Below the pieces are notes generated by a model. That model did no database searches, was not told where the DNA came from, and saw only the letters and a list, made by a program, of their open reading frames with translations. The translations under genes and the position numbers were made by a program. This document shows positions 33,622-42,060 of a stretch of 50,646 bases of DNA, one piece after another. Each line of letters begins with the position of its first letter. The stretch's first letter is position 1. The stretch is from Clostridiales bacterium (GTDB lineage: Bacteria > Bacillota > Clostridia > Lachnospirales > Lachnospiraceae), in NCBI GenBank assembly GCA_018369015.1, contig JAGZDD010000009.1:1-50646 (forward strand), written 5' to 3'.

Positions 33622-34938
33622 ATGGTTGTTGGATTAATTGGTATTTTTATCGCTCTCGTTTTTTTGATTTACATGGTAATGAAGGGCTGGCCCCTTCTCA
33701 TTGTCGGCGCTATTGCGGCGCTGATCGTTTGTCTGTTTAACGGAATCAATCTTGTGGATGGCTATCTGACGACTTATATGTCCGGCGTGGGAGGATTTTT
33801 GACCGGACAGATTCCTATTTTCTTATGGGGAGCCGTGTTTGGGGAGCTTTATGGAACTACGGGGGCGGCTTCGTCTATTGCAAAATGGATTTCGAGGATT
33901 TTAAGAGGTAAAAAAGAGCACTTAAGCCCTCTTGTAACGATTGTTATTGTCTTTTTGGCCGGTATTTTACTGTCCTACGGCGGAGTGAGCGCCATTGTTT
34001 TAATGTTTGTTATGACGCCCCTGACCCTGGAGCTTTGCAGGGAATCCGGAATCCCCCGATATATGGTTCCTGGTATGATTCTCGGCTGTATTGCAACGGC
34101 CGCCCTGTCTATGCCGGGAAGTCCTCAGGTACAGAATGTCGTGCCTATTGGCTACCTTGGAACAACATCTATGGCCGCTGCGGTTCCAGGATTTATTGCA
34201 GGTATCCTGATTCTCGCTTTAAATGTTGCTTTCCTGAATTTTGCGGCGAAGAAGGAGATGAAAGCCGGGAATCGTTATTATGATGTGGAAGGCGACGTCA
34301 TTCATGGAACGGATGAAAAGCTGCCGAATCCGATTTTAAGCCTGATCCCTATGGTTATCGTATTTGTGCTGTTTAACGGTGTGCGCCTGGATGTCAATTT
34401 TTCGCTGATGATCGGTATTATTGCTGCCTTTATTATTTTCTTCAAGCATCTTGGGAGCTTTAAAGATATTATGAAATCTCTTGGAAATGCGGCTTCAAAT
34501 ACATGTATCGTATCCTGCGGCGCGGCTGCCGTCGCCGGATTCGGAACGATTGTTGCGGCAACATCGGCCTTTGGCGAATTAAGCGCAAAGCTGGCAACCT
34601 TAAGCGGTTCCCCGCTGCTTATCGGTATGATGGCCATGATGCTTATGACAATGATCGGTGGTTCCGGACCGGCAGGGCTTGCTTCCGGCCTTCCGATGTT
34701 CCAGCCGGTGATGGCCCAGATGGGTGTGAGTATGAGCGCCTTTCACCGTATCTCAGCCTTTGCCGCGACGACCTTTGATACATTGCCTACCAACGCCGGG
34801 TTTATTGCGGCAACGGAGATTGCTAAGGTAGAGGCTTCTAAGTCGTATAAGTATGTTGGCGTTTGCACAGTTCTTAATACAACGATCGGTACAGTTGTAC
34901 TGACATTGATTCTTATGGCCTTTCCGGCGCTTGCGTAA
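33622..34938 (+). CDS. GntP-type carboxylate:proton symporter
   Basis: This 438-residue permease has about twelve hydrophobic segments and belongs to the GntP family, which takes up gluconate, related sugar acids or small carboxylates. Conserved segments include the N-terminal GLIGIFIALVFLIYMVMKG and the late GGSGPAGLASGLPMFQPVMAQMG. The ATG at 33622 (MVVGLIG) is preferred because GGAGG lies 6-7 bases upstream; ATG at 33616 abuts that site. It lies downstream of a sigma-54 activator and is followed by a terminator. The substrate is not predictable. Confidence 0.82.
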   Translation: MVVGLIGIFIALVFLIYMVMKGWPLLIVGAIAALIVCLFNGINLVDGYLTTYMSGVGGFLTGQIPIFLWGAVFGELYGTTGAASSIAKWISRILRGKKEHLSPLVTIVIVFLAGILLSYGGVSAIVLMFVMTPLTLELCRESGIPRYMVPGMILGCIATAALSMPGSPQVQNVVPIGYLGTTSMAAAVPGFIAGILILALNVAFLNFAAKKEMKAGNRYYDVEGDVIHGTDEKLPNPILSLIPMVIVFVLFNGVRLDVNFSLMIGIIAAFIIFFKHLGSFKDIMKSLGNAASNTCIVSCGAAAVAGFGTIVAATSAFGELSAKLATLSGSPLLIGMMAMMLMTMIGGSGPAGLASGLPMFQPVMAQMGVSMSAFHRISAFAATTFDTLPTNAGFIAATEIAKVEASKSYKYVGVCTVLNTTIGTVVLTLILMAFPALA

Positions 34939-35055
34939 AAAATGTCCGGTTCCAGATAAAAGAACCGGGGAAGGTACGCGTCAATAACCATAAAACGCAG
35001 TTCCATTTGTCGGAATTGCCGGCATTGTCCGGCCCGTAGGACAAGACAGTGCCAT

Positions 35056-35097
35056 AAAAAGGCGGATGCTTTTGCTTTGGCGGGCATCTGCCTTTTT
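35056..35097 (+). terminator. Intrinsic terminator after GntP-type gene
   Basis: AAAAAGGCGGATGC (35056-35069) pairs with GCATCTGCCTTTTT (35084-35097) with one wobble. The 3' arm ends in a T-run. A smaller CCGGTTC/GAACCGG hairpin precedes it near 34947-34969. Confidence 0.8.
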
Positions 35098-35186
35098 AGA
35101 ATTGTCAGTTGTATCGGGGAAGGAAATATTTTAAAATAATAGCTATAATGCCAGGAATAAAAATAGTTATAAGAAGGTAGATAAAA

Positions 35187-35867
35187 ATGGCAAGAATTTT
35201 AATTGCGGATGACGAAGCAGCTATAAGGACGGCGGTTAAGGAATTTTCAGAATTTCAGGGGCATCAAGTATCTGAAGCCGCTGATGGTATTGAGGCCGTG
35301 GAAAAATGCAGGAAAGAGGATTTTGATATTATTATCATGGACATTATGATGCCGAGGCTTGACGGGTTTACGGCATACAAGGAAATCCGAAAGCAAAAGG
35401 ACATTCCTGTGCTCATGCTGTCGGCGAAAAATGAAGAATATGATAAGCTGTACGGCTTTGAGCTGGGGATTGATGATTATGTTGTCAAGCCATTTTCTTT
35501 AAAAGAGCTTTTAGCCCGGGTCAATGTGATCGTAAGCCGCCGCCGTCCGGGAAATGCGGCAGGGGCTTTTGATAAGGTGCTGAAATTTGACGGGCTTACG
35601 GTCGATATTACCGGACGCAAGGTTTTAGTGGATGGGAAAAGAGTGGAGCTGCGCCCGAAGGAATATGATTTGCTGTTTTTCCTCGTACAAAATAAAAACA
35701 TTGTTTTTTCAAGGGCAGAGCTTCTTGAAAAGGTATGGGGCTATGATTTTGCCGGGGATGACCGCACTGTGGACGCCCAGATCAAAATGCTGCGCCATGC
35801 CCTTTTAGAATACCGCAGGTTTATTGTGACCTTCCGGGGAGCGGGGTATAAATTTGAAACAGATTAA
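35187..35867 (+). CDS. OmpR-family response regulator
   Basis: This 226-residue regulator has acidic residues DDE near the N-terminus, phospho-acceptor Asp in DIIIMDIMMPRLDG and Lys in YVVKPFSL. The winged helix is ELRPKEYDLLFFLVQNKNIVFSRAELLEKVWGYDF, followed by DDRTVDAQIKMLRHAL. An AGAAGG site precedes the ATG. It overlaps the kinase gene by 14 bases, so both are made together. A TATAAT lies at 35144-35149 without a good -35, which would fit a regulated promoter. Confidence 0.92.
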   Translation: MARILIADDEAAIRTAVKEFSEFQGHQVSEAADGIEAVEKCRKEDFDIIIMDIMMPRLDGFTAYKEIRKQKDIPVLMLSAKNEEYDKLYGFELGIDDYVVKPFSLKELLARVNVIVSRRRPGNAAGAFDKVLKFDGLTVDITGRKVLVDGKRVELRPKEYDLLFFLVQNKNIVFSRAELLEKVWGYDFAGDDRTVDAQIKMLRHALLEYRRFIVTFRGAGYKFETD

Positions 35868-37293
35868 AACAGGGTTTCGTAAAATGTCCGTCAGCTTATG
35901 GCTGTGTTTTATTATTTTTGCGGCCATTCTTGCCATAGCCTTTAGGCTGATCCTCATTGATTCCGTGCAAAACCAGTACAAAAGCAGAGAGATTGGAAAG
36001 ATGGAGCAGGCGGCTTTAACCCTTGCCGGGAAATATGGGCAGAAGGATTTTTTAGCATCTCTGCCGGTGATTGCCGGCTCGGACGATTATTTTGTTATGT
36101 GGGTATCCGAAAAAGATTATGAAATATGCCGCTATTACAATAACGAAGGGCAGGCGGCAAGTCTTGAGGACGGCCCGGAGGGAATTGCCGGGGAAGCGCT
36201 GTTTGAAAAGCTTGATCATTCCAATGGCTATTTATTTTTCTATGTGGATGATAAGCCTCACAATTCGCAGTGGGCGGTGTGGGCCGTCGTGCTTGCGAAC
36301 ATTGACGGAAACCGGGAGGCTCTTGTCGTCAGCAAATCCATGGCTGATGTCGACCAGCTTTTGCGGGTACTCCTTAGCCGTTCGGTGATCGTTATTACCG
36401 CAGTGATGGTTATTGCGGCGGTAATCGCTGTATTTTTATCGAATTTTTATGTACAGCCAATTGAGCGTCTGAATTTTAAAGCGCTTGAAATGGCGTCGGG
36501 AAATTTGGAGGTTGAATTTCCCAAAGGCGGGCCTCTGGAAATTGTCCAGCTCTCAGAAAGCCTGACGAAGGCCAGGGATGAATTTCAGGCAACGGAGGCG
36601 CTGCGCCGTGATTTTGTGGCGAATATCAGCCATGATATGAAAACACCGCTGACCGTGATTAAGGCTTATGCGGAAATGCTGGAATCCTACTCCGGGGAAA
36701 TTCCTGAAAAAAGAGAGGAACATTTAAAGATCATTATGAAAGAAACAGATAAGCTGACGGCGCTCATTAATGATACGATGGAACTGGCAAGGTTGCAGTC
36801 GGGAACTATAGCGCTTAAAATGGAGCAATTTTCTTTATTTGATGTGGCCCGTGAGGCTGTCGATGGCTTTAAGATACGGCCGGACCTTGAATCGTTCACC
36901 TTTGTTGCCGAAGGTGAGGAAAAAGCGGTCGTATATGGGGATCGCCAGCTTATTTACCGTGTGTTTTATAATCTGGTGAATAACGGAATAAAATTTTGCT
37001 CAGAGGATAAATATGTGGCTATCCGAATTGGCAGGGAGGACGGTATGGTTTACGCCACTGTGACAGATCATGGTATTGGAATTGAAAAGGAAAAGCTTCA
37101 TCTTATATGGGAGCGGTTTTATCAGGTACTTCCTTACAGTAAGGATAAGGCTGGCATGGGGATGGGGCTGAATATTGTTTTGCAGATTTTAAAGCTTCAC
37201 CATGCCCGTTATGGTGTGGACAGTACGCCGGGAAAAGGAACGACCATATGGTTTGCACTTAAGGAGAATGATTATGAAACGCAGGATCATTAA
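35854..37293 (+). CDS. Sensor histidine kinase with extracellular domain
   Basis: This 479-residue kinase has a membrane segment near residues 12-33 and an extracellular domain of about 140 residues. A second segment (VIVITAVMVIAAVIAVFL) and a HAMP-like linker follow. The phospho-acceptor is in ANISHDMKTPLTVIKAYAEML; N-box NLVNNGIKFC and G-box GMGMGLNIV follow. Translation probably starts at TTG 35854 inside the regulator gene; ATG 35884 is an alternative. It overlaps the binding-protein gene by 20 bases. That suggests a three-part sensor in which the binding protein presents a ligand to the kinase. Confidence 0.88.
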   Translation: MKQIKTGFRKMSVSLWLCFIIFAAILAIAFRLILIDSVQNQYKSREIGKMEQAALTLAGKYGQKDFLASLPVIAGSDDYFVMWVSEKDYEICRYYNNEGQAASLEDGPEGIAGEALFEKLDHSNGYLFFYVDDKPHNSQWAVWAVVLANIDGNREALVVSKSMADVDQLLRVLLSRSVIVITAVMVIAAVIAVFLSNFYVQPIERLNFKALEMASGNLEVEFPKGGPLEIVQLSESLTKARDEFQATEALRRDFVANISHDMKTPLTVIKAYAEMLESYSGEIPEKREEHLKIIMKETDKLTALINDTMELARLQSGTIALKMEQFSLFDVAREAVDGFKIRPDLESFTFVAEGEEKAVVYGDRQLIYRVFYNLVNNGIKFCSEDKYVAIRIGREDGMVYATVTDHGIGIEKEKLHLIWERFYQVLPYSKDKAGMGMGLNIVLQILKLHHARYGVDSTPGKGTTIWFALKENDYETQDH

Positions 37294-38476
37294 AATAACA
37301 CTTATGATCAGCTTTGTTGTTTTAGTGGCAGCAGTATTTATGAGCCGCCAATACTCGGTGACTCATCTTGAGGCCCAAATCGAGGCCGCCAAGGAGGAGG
37401 GGCATATTCCGGTAGTACTTATATGCCCCCTGTCCGGCTCCTATGCTTATGTCGGCGAAGCGGCAAGCTGGTCGGCCGGATATGCCGTCCGGCGGATCAA
37501 TGACCAGGGCGGTGTCAATGGGCAGATGCTTGAACTTATTGTACAAAATACAGATTCCGATACTGCCAAAGCACGCAGCGCTGTAAAGAAAGTTAAGGGG
37601 AAGCTGCTGTTTGTGATCGGACCTGTGACGGCCCCGGAAAGTTTTGCGGCTGCCGAAGAAATTGCCTCCAATGAAATACTAAGTATCGGAACCTATTCCT
37701 TTGATGAAGCCCTGGAAATAACGGCGCCCTATGGGGTATCTTATATGAGTAATTCTGACCTTGGAGAATGGGCCAGCGTCAGGCGGTGGGCTAAAGATAA
37801 TCCAGATATAAAAAATGTTGTCCTTTTTACAGATTCTATGGACACATCAAAAGCTGAAACCGCAAAAGAAATGACTAAGCGGCTGACGGAGCTTGGACTT
37901 AAAGTTATAGAGGTTGTAGATATTTCTGCGGATACGTCGGACCATAAGTACATGAAATGTGCCATCCAGGCATTAAATATGAAGGCAGACGGCTATATTT
38001 CCCTGCTCAGTGCTAAAGATTACGGAAATATCCTTTGTGAACTCAGGCGCAGAGGCGTGGACGAAGGGCGCCGGATTACCGGCTCCTTTTCTGCGTATAC
38101 AGAGGAATTAATTGAAGTGGCCGGAGAGAATCTTGACGGTACTTATATATGGAACAAGTTTAATCCGGAATATGACAGTGAGGAGTGGCAGGCGCTTGTA
38201 GACGCCTACCGCAGGGATCACAATGGCGATACGCCAATGAGTACAACTGTTGTGGATATTTATGATTCTGTTATTGCTATAAAGGATTGCTTTGAAACTT
38301 TAAAAATCACCGGGGAGCCGGAAAAATACAATTCAGAACGGCAGGCGGTCGGCCAGTGGTTTTATAATTCCGGGCAGATCCAGGGAATCCAGGGAAGCTA
38401 CCGCTGGGAAAACGGCGAGAAAATCAAAGATTATGAGTATTTTATTTTTAAGGGAACATCGCCGGAAAATGTGTAA
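37274..38476 (+). CDS. Membrane-anchored periplasmic-binding-type protein (Leu/Ile/Val-binding fold)
   Basis: This 400-residue protein has a type I periplasmic-binding fold: VVLICPLSGSYAYVGEAASWSAGYAVRRINDQGGVNGQ and then VIGPVTAPESFAAAEEI. The N-terminus is an uncleaved-looking anchor (MKRRIIKITLMISFVVLVAAVF) with no lipobox. The ATG at 37274 follows AAGGAG with good spacing; an earlier frame start is unsupported. No transporter genes accompany it. It overlaps the sensor kinase gene by 20 bases, so it most likely serves as ligand receptor for that kinase, perhaps for amino acids. Confidence 0.85.
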   Translation: MKRRIIKITLMISFVVLVAAVFMSRQYSVTHLEAQIEAAKEEGHIPVVLICPLSGSYAYVGEAASWSAGYAVRRINDQGGVNGQMLELIVQNTDSDTAKARSAVKKVKGKLLFVIGPVTAPESFAAAEEIASNEILSIGTYSFDEALEITAPYGVSYMSNSDLGEWASVRRWAKDNPDIKNVVLFTDSMDTSKAETAKEMTKRLTELGLKVIEVVDISADTSDHKYMKCAIQALNMKADGYISLLSAKDYGNILCELRRRGVDEGRRITGSFSAYTEELIEVAGENLDGTYIWNKFNPEYDSEEWQALVDAYRRDHNGDTPMSTTVVDIYDSVIAIKDCFETLKITGEPEKYNSERQAVGQWFYNSGQIQGIQGSYRWENGEKIKDYEYFIFKGTSPENV

Positions 38477-38495
38477 AAATTTGATAAAAATTTCC

Positions 38496-38524
38496 TTGAC
38501 ACACACGGCGGAATCCCATATAAT
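38496..38524 (+). promoter_or_regulatory. Consensus promoter of rplM
   Basis: TTGACA (38496-38501), a 17-base spacer and TATAAT (38519-38524) are perfect. The transcript would have a leader of about 145 bases before rplM. No clear hairpin with T-run was seen in that leader. Confidence 0.9.
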
Positions 38525-38676
38525 ATTTAATTGTGGCGATATGCTTATAAATGCTGTCATCCAAAGCCCCGGAAGCAGTATTTATAAATATAGCGGACAT
38601 GTTGGAACGATTATGTAAAAGATAAATAATAAAGAGATTATGCCAAAGAATGGATTTACCACAAGGAGGTTCAATC

Positions 38677-39111
38677 ATGAAAAGTTATGTGGCAACCGCA
38701 TCTTCAATTGAAAGAAAATGGTATGTAGTAGATGCTACTGGACATACATTAGGACGTTTAGCTTCCGAAGTAGCTAAAGTATTAAGAGGTAAGAATAAAC
38801 CGACATACACACCGAGCATGGATACAGGTGATTATGTTATTGTTATAAATGCAGATCAGATTAAAGTTACCGGCAAGAAGCTGGATCAGAAGATTTACTA
38901 TAATCACTCTGATTATGTTGGCGGTATGAGAGAAACAACATTAAGAGAAAAAATGGCCAAGAAACCGGAAGACGTTATTTATCTTGCTGTTAAAGGTATG
39001 CTTCCCAAAGGACCTTTAGGCAGACAGATGCTCACAAAACTTCATGTATATGCCGGCGCAGAGCACGGACATGACGCTCAGAAACCGGAAGTAATGGAGA
39101 TCAACTATTAA
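38677..39111 (+). CDS. rplM: 50S ribosomal protein L13
   Basis: L13 is an early-assembly protein of the large subunit. The 144-residue product starts MKSYVATASSIERKWYVVDATGHTLGRLASEVA and contains MDTGDYVIVINADQIKVTGKK and GMLPKGPLGRQM. The ATG at 38677 follows AAGGAGG; a frame start 27 bases earlier is rejected because it lies before that site. It has its own consensus promoter, which compensates for the accessory block that separates it from truA. Confidence 0.98.
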   Translation: MKSYVATASSIERKWYVVDATGHTLGRLASEVAKVLRGKNKPTYTPSMDTGDYVIVINADQIKVTGKKLDQKIYYNHSDYVGGMRETTLREKMAKKPEDVIYLAVKGMLPKGPLGRQMLTKLHVYAGAEHGHDAQKPEVMEINY

Positions 39112-39183
39112 TTATCACACTTAAGCGACCACAGGCCAAGTTCATGGCGGTCCATAAAGTTTAATTAGAAGGAGAGAAAAACC

Positions 39184-39576
39184 GTGGCAACAGTAAAATA
39201 TTACGGAACCGGAAGAAGAAAGAAAAGTATTGCCAGAGTATATCTTGTACCAGGCACAGGTAATATCACAATTAATAAAAGAGACATTGATAACTACTTC
39301 GGTCTTGAAACATTGAAGGTTATCGTTCGTCAGCCTCTTGAAGCTACAAGCACAACAGACAAATTTGATGTATTAGTTAATGTTCACGGCGGCGGCTTCA
39401 CAGGTCAGGCTGGTGCGATCAGACATGGTATTTCCAGAGCATTATTAAAGGCTGATGCTGATTACAGACCGACATTAAAGAAAGCTGGCTTCCTGACACG
39501 TGACCCACGTATGAAGGAAAGAAAGAAGTACGGCCTCAAGGCTGCCCGTCGCGCGCCTCAGTTCTCCAAGAGATAA
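39184..39576 (+). CDS. rpsI: 30S ribosomal protein S9
   Basis: S9 lies in the head of the small subunit; its basic tail contacts P-site tRNA. The 130-residue product starts at GTG (MATVKYYGTGRRKKSIARVYLVPG) after AGAAGGAGAG, and ends with the canonical KKYGLKAARRAPQFSKR. It is co-transcribed with rplM, 72 bases downstream. The 3' end of rpsI is a known integration target for mobile elements in Firmicutes, and an integrase gene follows here. Confidence 0.98.
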   Translation: MATVKYYGTGRRKKSIARVYLVPGTGNITINKRDIDNYFGLETLKVIVRQPLEATSTTDKFDVLVNVHGGGFTGQAGAIRHGISRALLKADADYRPTLKKAGFLTRDPRMKERKKYGLKAARRAPQFSKR

Positions 39577-39602
39577 TCAAAAGAGAATATCGAAATGCTT
39601 AC

Positions 39603-39637
39603 AAACCCTGGAAACTCCTTATGTTTTCGGGGTTTTT
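39603..39637 (+). terminator. Intrinsic terminator after rpsI
   Basis: AAACCCTGGAAAC pairs with GTTTTCGGGGTTT through wobble pairs around a 7-base loop, ending in TTTTT. It closes the rplM-rpsI transcript just before the mobile element. Confidence 0.75.
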
Positions 39638-39690
39638 CAGTTCTCCGGAAACATTGTGGAATGTCGTGAAACGGGGTGAAATTTGCTCCG

Positions 39691-39720
39691 TTTGTAACGC
39701 ATTTGCAACACGTTTGCAAC
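39691..39720. repeat. Three arm-type direct repeats beside the integrase gene
   Basis: TTTGTAAC (39691-39698), TTTGCAAC (39702-39709) and TTTGCAAC (39713-39720) recur with an 11-base period just outside the integrase stop codon. Short phased repeats at the element end are the usual arm-binding sites of the N-terminal domain of tyrosine integrases. Nearby TCAGTTCTCC occurs at 39558-39567 (inside rpsI) and again at 39637-39646, and could be related to the attachment core. Confidence 0.65.
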
Positions 39721-39724
39721 AAAG

Positions 39725-40789
39725 TTATTCCGCTAATGTTTTGTTTATGGCATCAACAAGTATCTGTACATCCAGATGCGTATAAACCTTTTCAGTCAGG
39801 CTCATAGCTCCAGAGTGACCTACAATTTTTTTGATAGTAGTGTCCTGGACTCCTGCCTCGGATAACATGGATATGCACGTATGTCTGGTACAATGAGGCG
39901 TCCGGTTAATTCCGATCTGCTCTGTAAGCGGTGTCCAGTAACTGTCATAATAATTGCGGTACTTAAAAGGCTTACCATCCTCTGTATGCAGAAGATATTC
40001 ACAGTCTGGACAGGATTCATACCAGCCTTTATAGAACGGAAGAAGTTTGTCCGCGATCGGAACCTTTCTGATGCCATTCTCTGTTTTACTTTCAATCACA
40101 TCGAAGTATTGCTTATCCAGATGCACGTTTTCCTTTTTTAAGGAAAGAAACTCGGAAATACGTGTACCGTTGTAGAGAAGCATAAGGATGATCTGATAAT
40201 ATTTATCATCTTTCATCGTCCAGATTTTGGCAATTTCATCTTTTGTAAATTTATTCCTACTGTGCTTATTCGGATTTCTGTCCTTGTACTGAACGATATC
40301 AACGAAAGAAGAATAATCTTTGTTGCAGATGTCATTTTTTAAAGCAAAATCATATAACTGATTAAACAGTATCTTTATTTTCTTCAGTGTCGGATAGTTT
40401 TTCCCGCAGGTGTCGATGACCTGTTGAAGGTCTGCCAGTTTCAGGTCTTTAAAGACTCTGGAATAAAGAATGGTGCAGGCTTTGTATGATGCTGAATACC
40501 CTTTTACGTTGCTTTCTGATACAGTCGGATATTTCTTTTTAGACCATTCTTCATATACTTCCGAAAAAGTCATTTTTGCGGCTCTGGTATCATACGGATT
40601 ATGATTGTAATCTGCCAGCATCTGCAGACCTTCTGCTTTGGTTGCGGTATATCCGATAATAATATAGTCAGCGACTTTCTTTTCCTTTACAGGATCAATA
40701 TGATATCCGGTAGTCTTTCGAACCATATATGGTTTTCTTCTTTTTCCGGATAATTTTACTACGCTGCCATAGCCATTTGGTAATTTCAT
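39725..40789 (-). CDS. Tyrosine recombinase / integrase
   Basis: This 354-residue phage-type integrase has the complete catalytic set: Arg210 in NGTRISEF, Lys235, His299 and Arg302 in HCTRHT, His325 in VGHSG and nucleophile Tyr336 in VYTHLD. The N-terminal part (residues 1-80) fits an arm-binding domain and residues 80-170 a SAM-like core-binding domain. It is transcribed towards rpsI, so its end is next to the element boundary and the arm-type repeats. It should catalyse integration and, with the excisionase-like protein, excision. Confidence 0.95.
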   Translation of the reverse strand: MKLPNGYGSVVKLSGKRRKPYMVRKTTGYHIDPVKEKKVADYIIIGYTATKAEGLQMLADYNHNPYDTRAAKMTFSEVYEEWSKKKYPTVSESNVKGYSASYKACTILYSRVFKDLKLADLQQVIDTCGKNYPTLKKIKILFNQLYDFALKNDICNKDYSSFVDIVQYKDRNPNKHSRNKFTKDEIAKIWTMKDDKYYQIILMLLYNGTRISEFLSLKKENVHLDKQYFDVIESKTENGIRKVPIADKLLPFYKGWYESCPDCEYLLHTEDGKPFKYRNYYDSYWTPLTEQIGINRTPHCTRHTCISMLSEAGVQDTTIKKIVGHSGAMSLTEKVYTHLDVQILVDAINKTLAE

Positions 40790-40819
40790 AAAGTTAAGTC
40801 TCCTTTCTTTTGGCGAGAC

Positions 40820-41410
40820 TTATTCTCCAAACTGTTTGTTTAAAATAGCATTTCTTCGTTTTATACGTTCCTCCTCTGAAAGTTCTTCCTGCTCTTTCTC
40901 TGATAATGGGATAGTGGAATAGTAGGCTAATGTCTTATCTTTCCAGTCCTGATAGGATTTTGCAGTGTGCTGGTAAGAGGCATATTCTTCTCTGTTTTCG
41001 TTAAATTCCTCTAAAAACAGGCACATATCTGCGTTTTCTGATGCCGACATGTCTTTACCATTAAATGTAATAGAACACTCCCAATTACTGTACTCAGGCG
41101 GACGCTTTACATCTATGCGAAAGCCCAGTTCCTGAATTTGATCGAGCTTAAAGAAAAACTTCATAACATCTGACATATATGTTAGTGGTCTGTTACCAGT
41201 TTCGTATCCGATCAGATAGGTAGAAGTTGTGTCAAGCAAGCGGGCAAGTTCATTGATCATGGCAATAGATACTTCGATTTCACCACTTTCATATTTCTGG
41301 ATCGTGCGAAGTGATTTGCCAAGTGCATTTGCCAACTGCGTCTGATTCATGCCTTTTTGTTTCCTGGCAGTTCGGATCCTAAGTCCAATCTGTTTTGCGT
41401 CATATTTCAT
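40820..41410 (-). CDS. XRE-family repressor of the mobile element
   Basis: This 196-residue protein has an N-terminal helix-turn-helix (IGLRIRTARKQKGMNQTQLANALGKSLRTIQKYESGEIEV). A C-terminal domain of unknown type follows. The ATG at 41410 follows GAGGTGA and gives the natural start MKYDAKQIG; an upstream start adds 28 residues across the promoter and is rejected. It is divergent from a Cro-like gene, the classic repressor arrangement of phages and integrative elements. It likely binds the AATACG-type half-sites in the gap. Confidence 0.88.
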   Translation of the reverse strand: MKYDAKQIGLRIRTARKQKGMNQTQLANALGKSLRTIQKYESGEIEVSIAMINELARLLDTTSTYLIGYETGNRPLTYMSDVMKFFFKLDQIQELGFRIDVKRPPEYSNWECSITFNGKDMSASENADMCLFLEEFNENREEYASYQHTAKSYQDWKDKTLAYYSTIPLSEKEQEELSEEERIKRRNAILNKQFGE

Positions 41411-41435
41411 GATTGATTTCACCTCTCTTTCATCC

Positions 41436-41464
41436 ATATTAACACACAGAAATACGAATTGCAA
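41436..41464 (-). promoter_or_regulatory. Promoter of the XRE repressor
   Basis: On the minus strand, TTGCAA (41464-41459), a 17-base spacer and TAATAT (41441-41436). The inverted half-sites AATACG (41451-41456) and CGTATT (41468-41473) overlap its spacer and -35 flank, which suits autorepression. Confidence 0.65.
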
Positions 41465-41487
41465 GTACGTATTTATAGAAAAGTATC

Positions 41488-41516
41488 TTGACATATGTGT
41501 TTTTAGTGCATATAAT
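41488..41516 (+). promoter_or_regulatory. Consensus promoter of the mobile-element early operon
   Basis: TTGACA (41488-41493), 17 bases, TATAAT (41511-41516): a perfect promoter for the Cro-like gene and probably all genes up to the helicase. A further AATACGAA lies just after the -10, a likely repressor site. Confidence 0.85.
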
Positions 41517-41563
41517 AAAATACGAACTAATAATTCATAAATTTAAGAAACAGAGGTGATATT

Positions 41564-41755
41564 ATGAGAGTTAATGCATTAAAAATGCAGATTTTAATGG
41601 GAAAGAAAAACCTGACCATTAAAGAACTTGCGTATAAGAGTGCTGTGTCAAGACAGACCATATCCTGCATCAAAGCAGGAAAAAGCTGTTCTCCACAGGT
41701 GGCATATAAGCTGTCACTGGCGCTTGATATCGATATGCAGGAATTATTGGAATAG
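41564..41755 (+). CDS. Cro-like helix-turn-helix protein
   Basis: This 63-residue protein consists of a single helix-turn-helix: MQILMGKKNLTIKELAYKSAVSRQTISCIKAGKSCSPQVAYKLSLALDI. It follows GAGGTGA and is divergent from the XRE repressor. By position it should be the Cro-like antagonist that favours excision and transfer functions. Confidence 0.85.
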   Translation: MRVNALKMQILMGKKNLTIKELAYKSAVSRQTISCIKAGKSCSPQVAYKLSLALDIDMQELLE

Positions 41756-41796
41756 GAAATTATGAGAAATGCAGCCAGGACAAGGAGGTGATGTGA

Positions 41797-42045
41797 ATGG
41801 AAAACAAATTGTATGTTGAACTCCCGCCCTTTACGGGAAGAAATGTTCCGATCAAAGAAATTGCACAGGCAATCGGCAAAGATCCGCATTATATCCGGCT
41901 CGGGATTCGGCAGGGAATCTTTAAATTTGGCGTTGCAATGAAGATGGAAAACTCAAATGAGTTCAGCTATTACTGCCCGGATCGGAAAGTCTGGGAAGAA
42001 ACAGGATATTTCCGTGATGTAAGAAAAGAAAAAGCCCTTGCATAG
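41797..42045 (+). CDS. Excisionase-like helix-turn-helix protein
   Basis: This is an 82-residue protein with NVPIKEIAQAIGKDPHYIRLGIRQGIFKFGVAMKM, a winged-helix pattern found in excisionases of integrative elements. The later part (NEFSYYCPDRKVWEETGYF) is typical of the same small proteins in Clostridia. An AAGGAGGTGA site precedes the ATG. It probably directs the integrase towards excision, though a purely regulatory role is possible. Confidence 0.75.
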   Translation: MENKLYVELPPFTGRNVPIKEIAQAIGKDPHYIRLGIRQGIFKFGVAMKMENSNEFSYYCPDRKVWEETGYFRDVRKEKALA

Positions 42046-42060
42046 TTTGGCAAGGACTAA

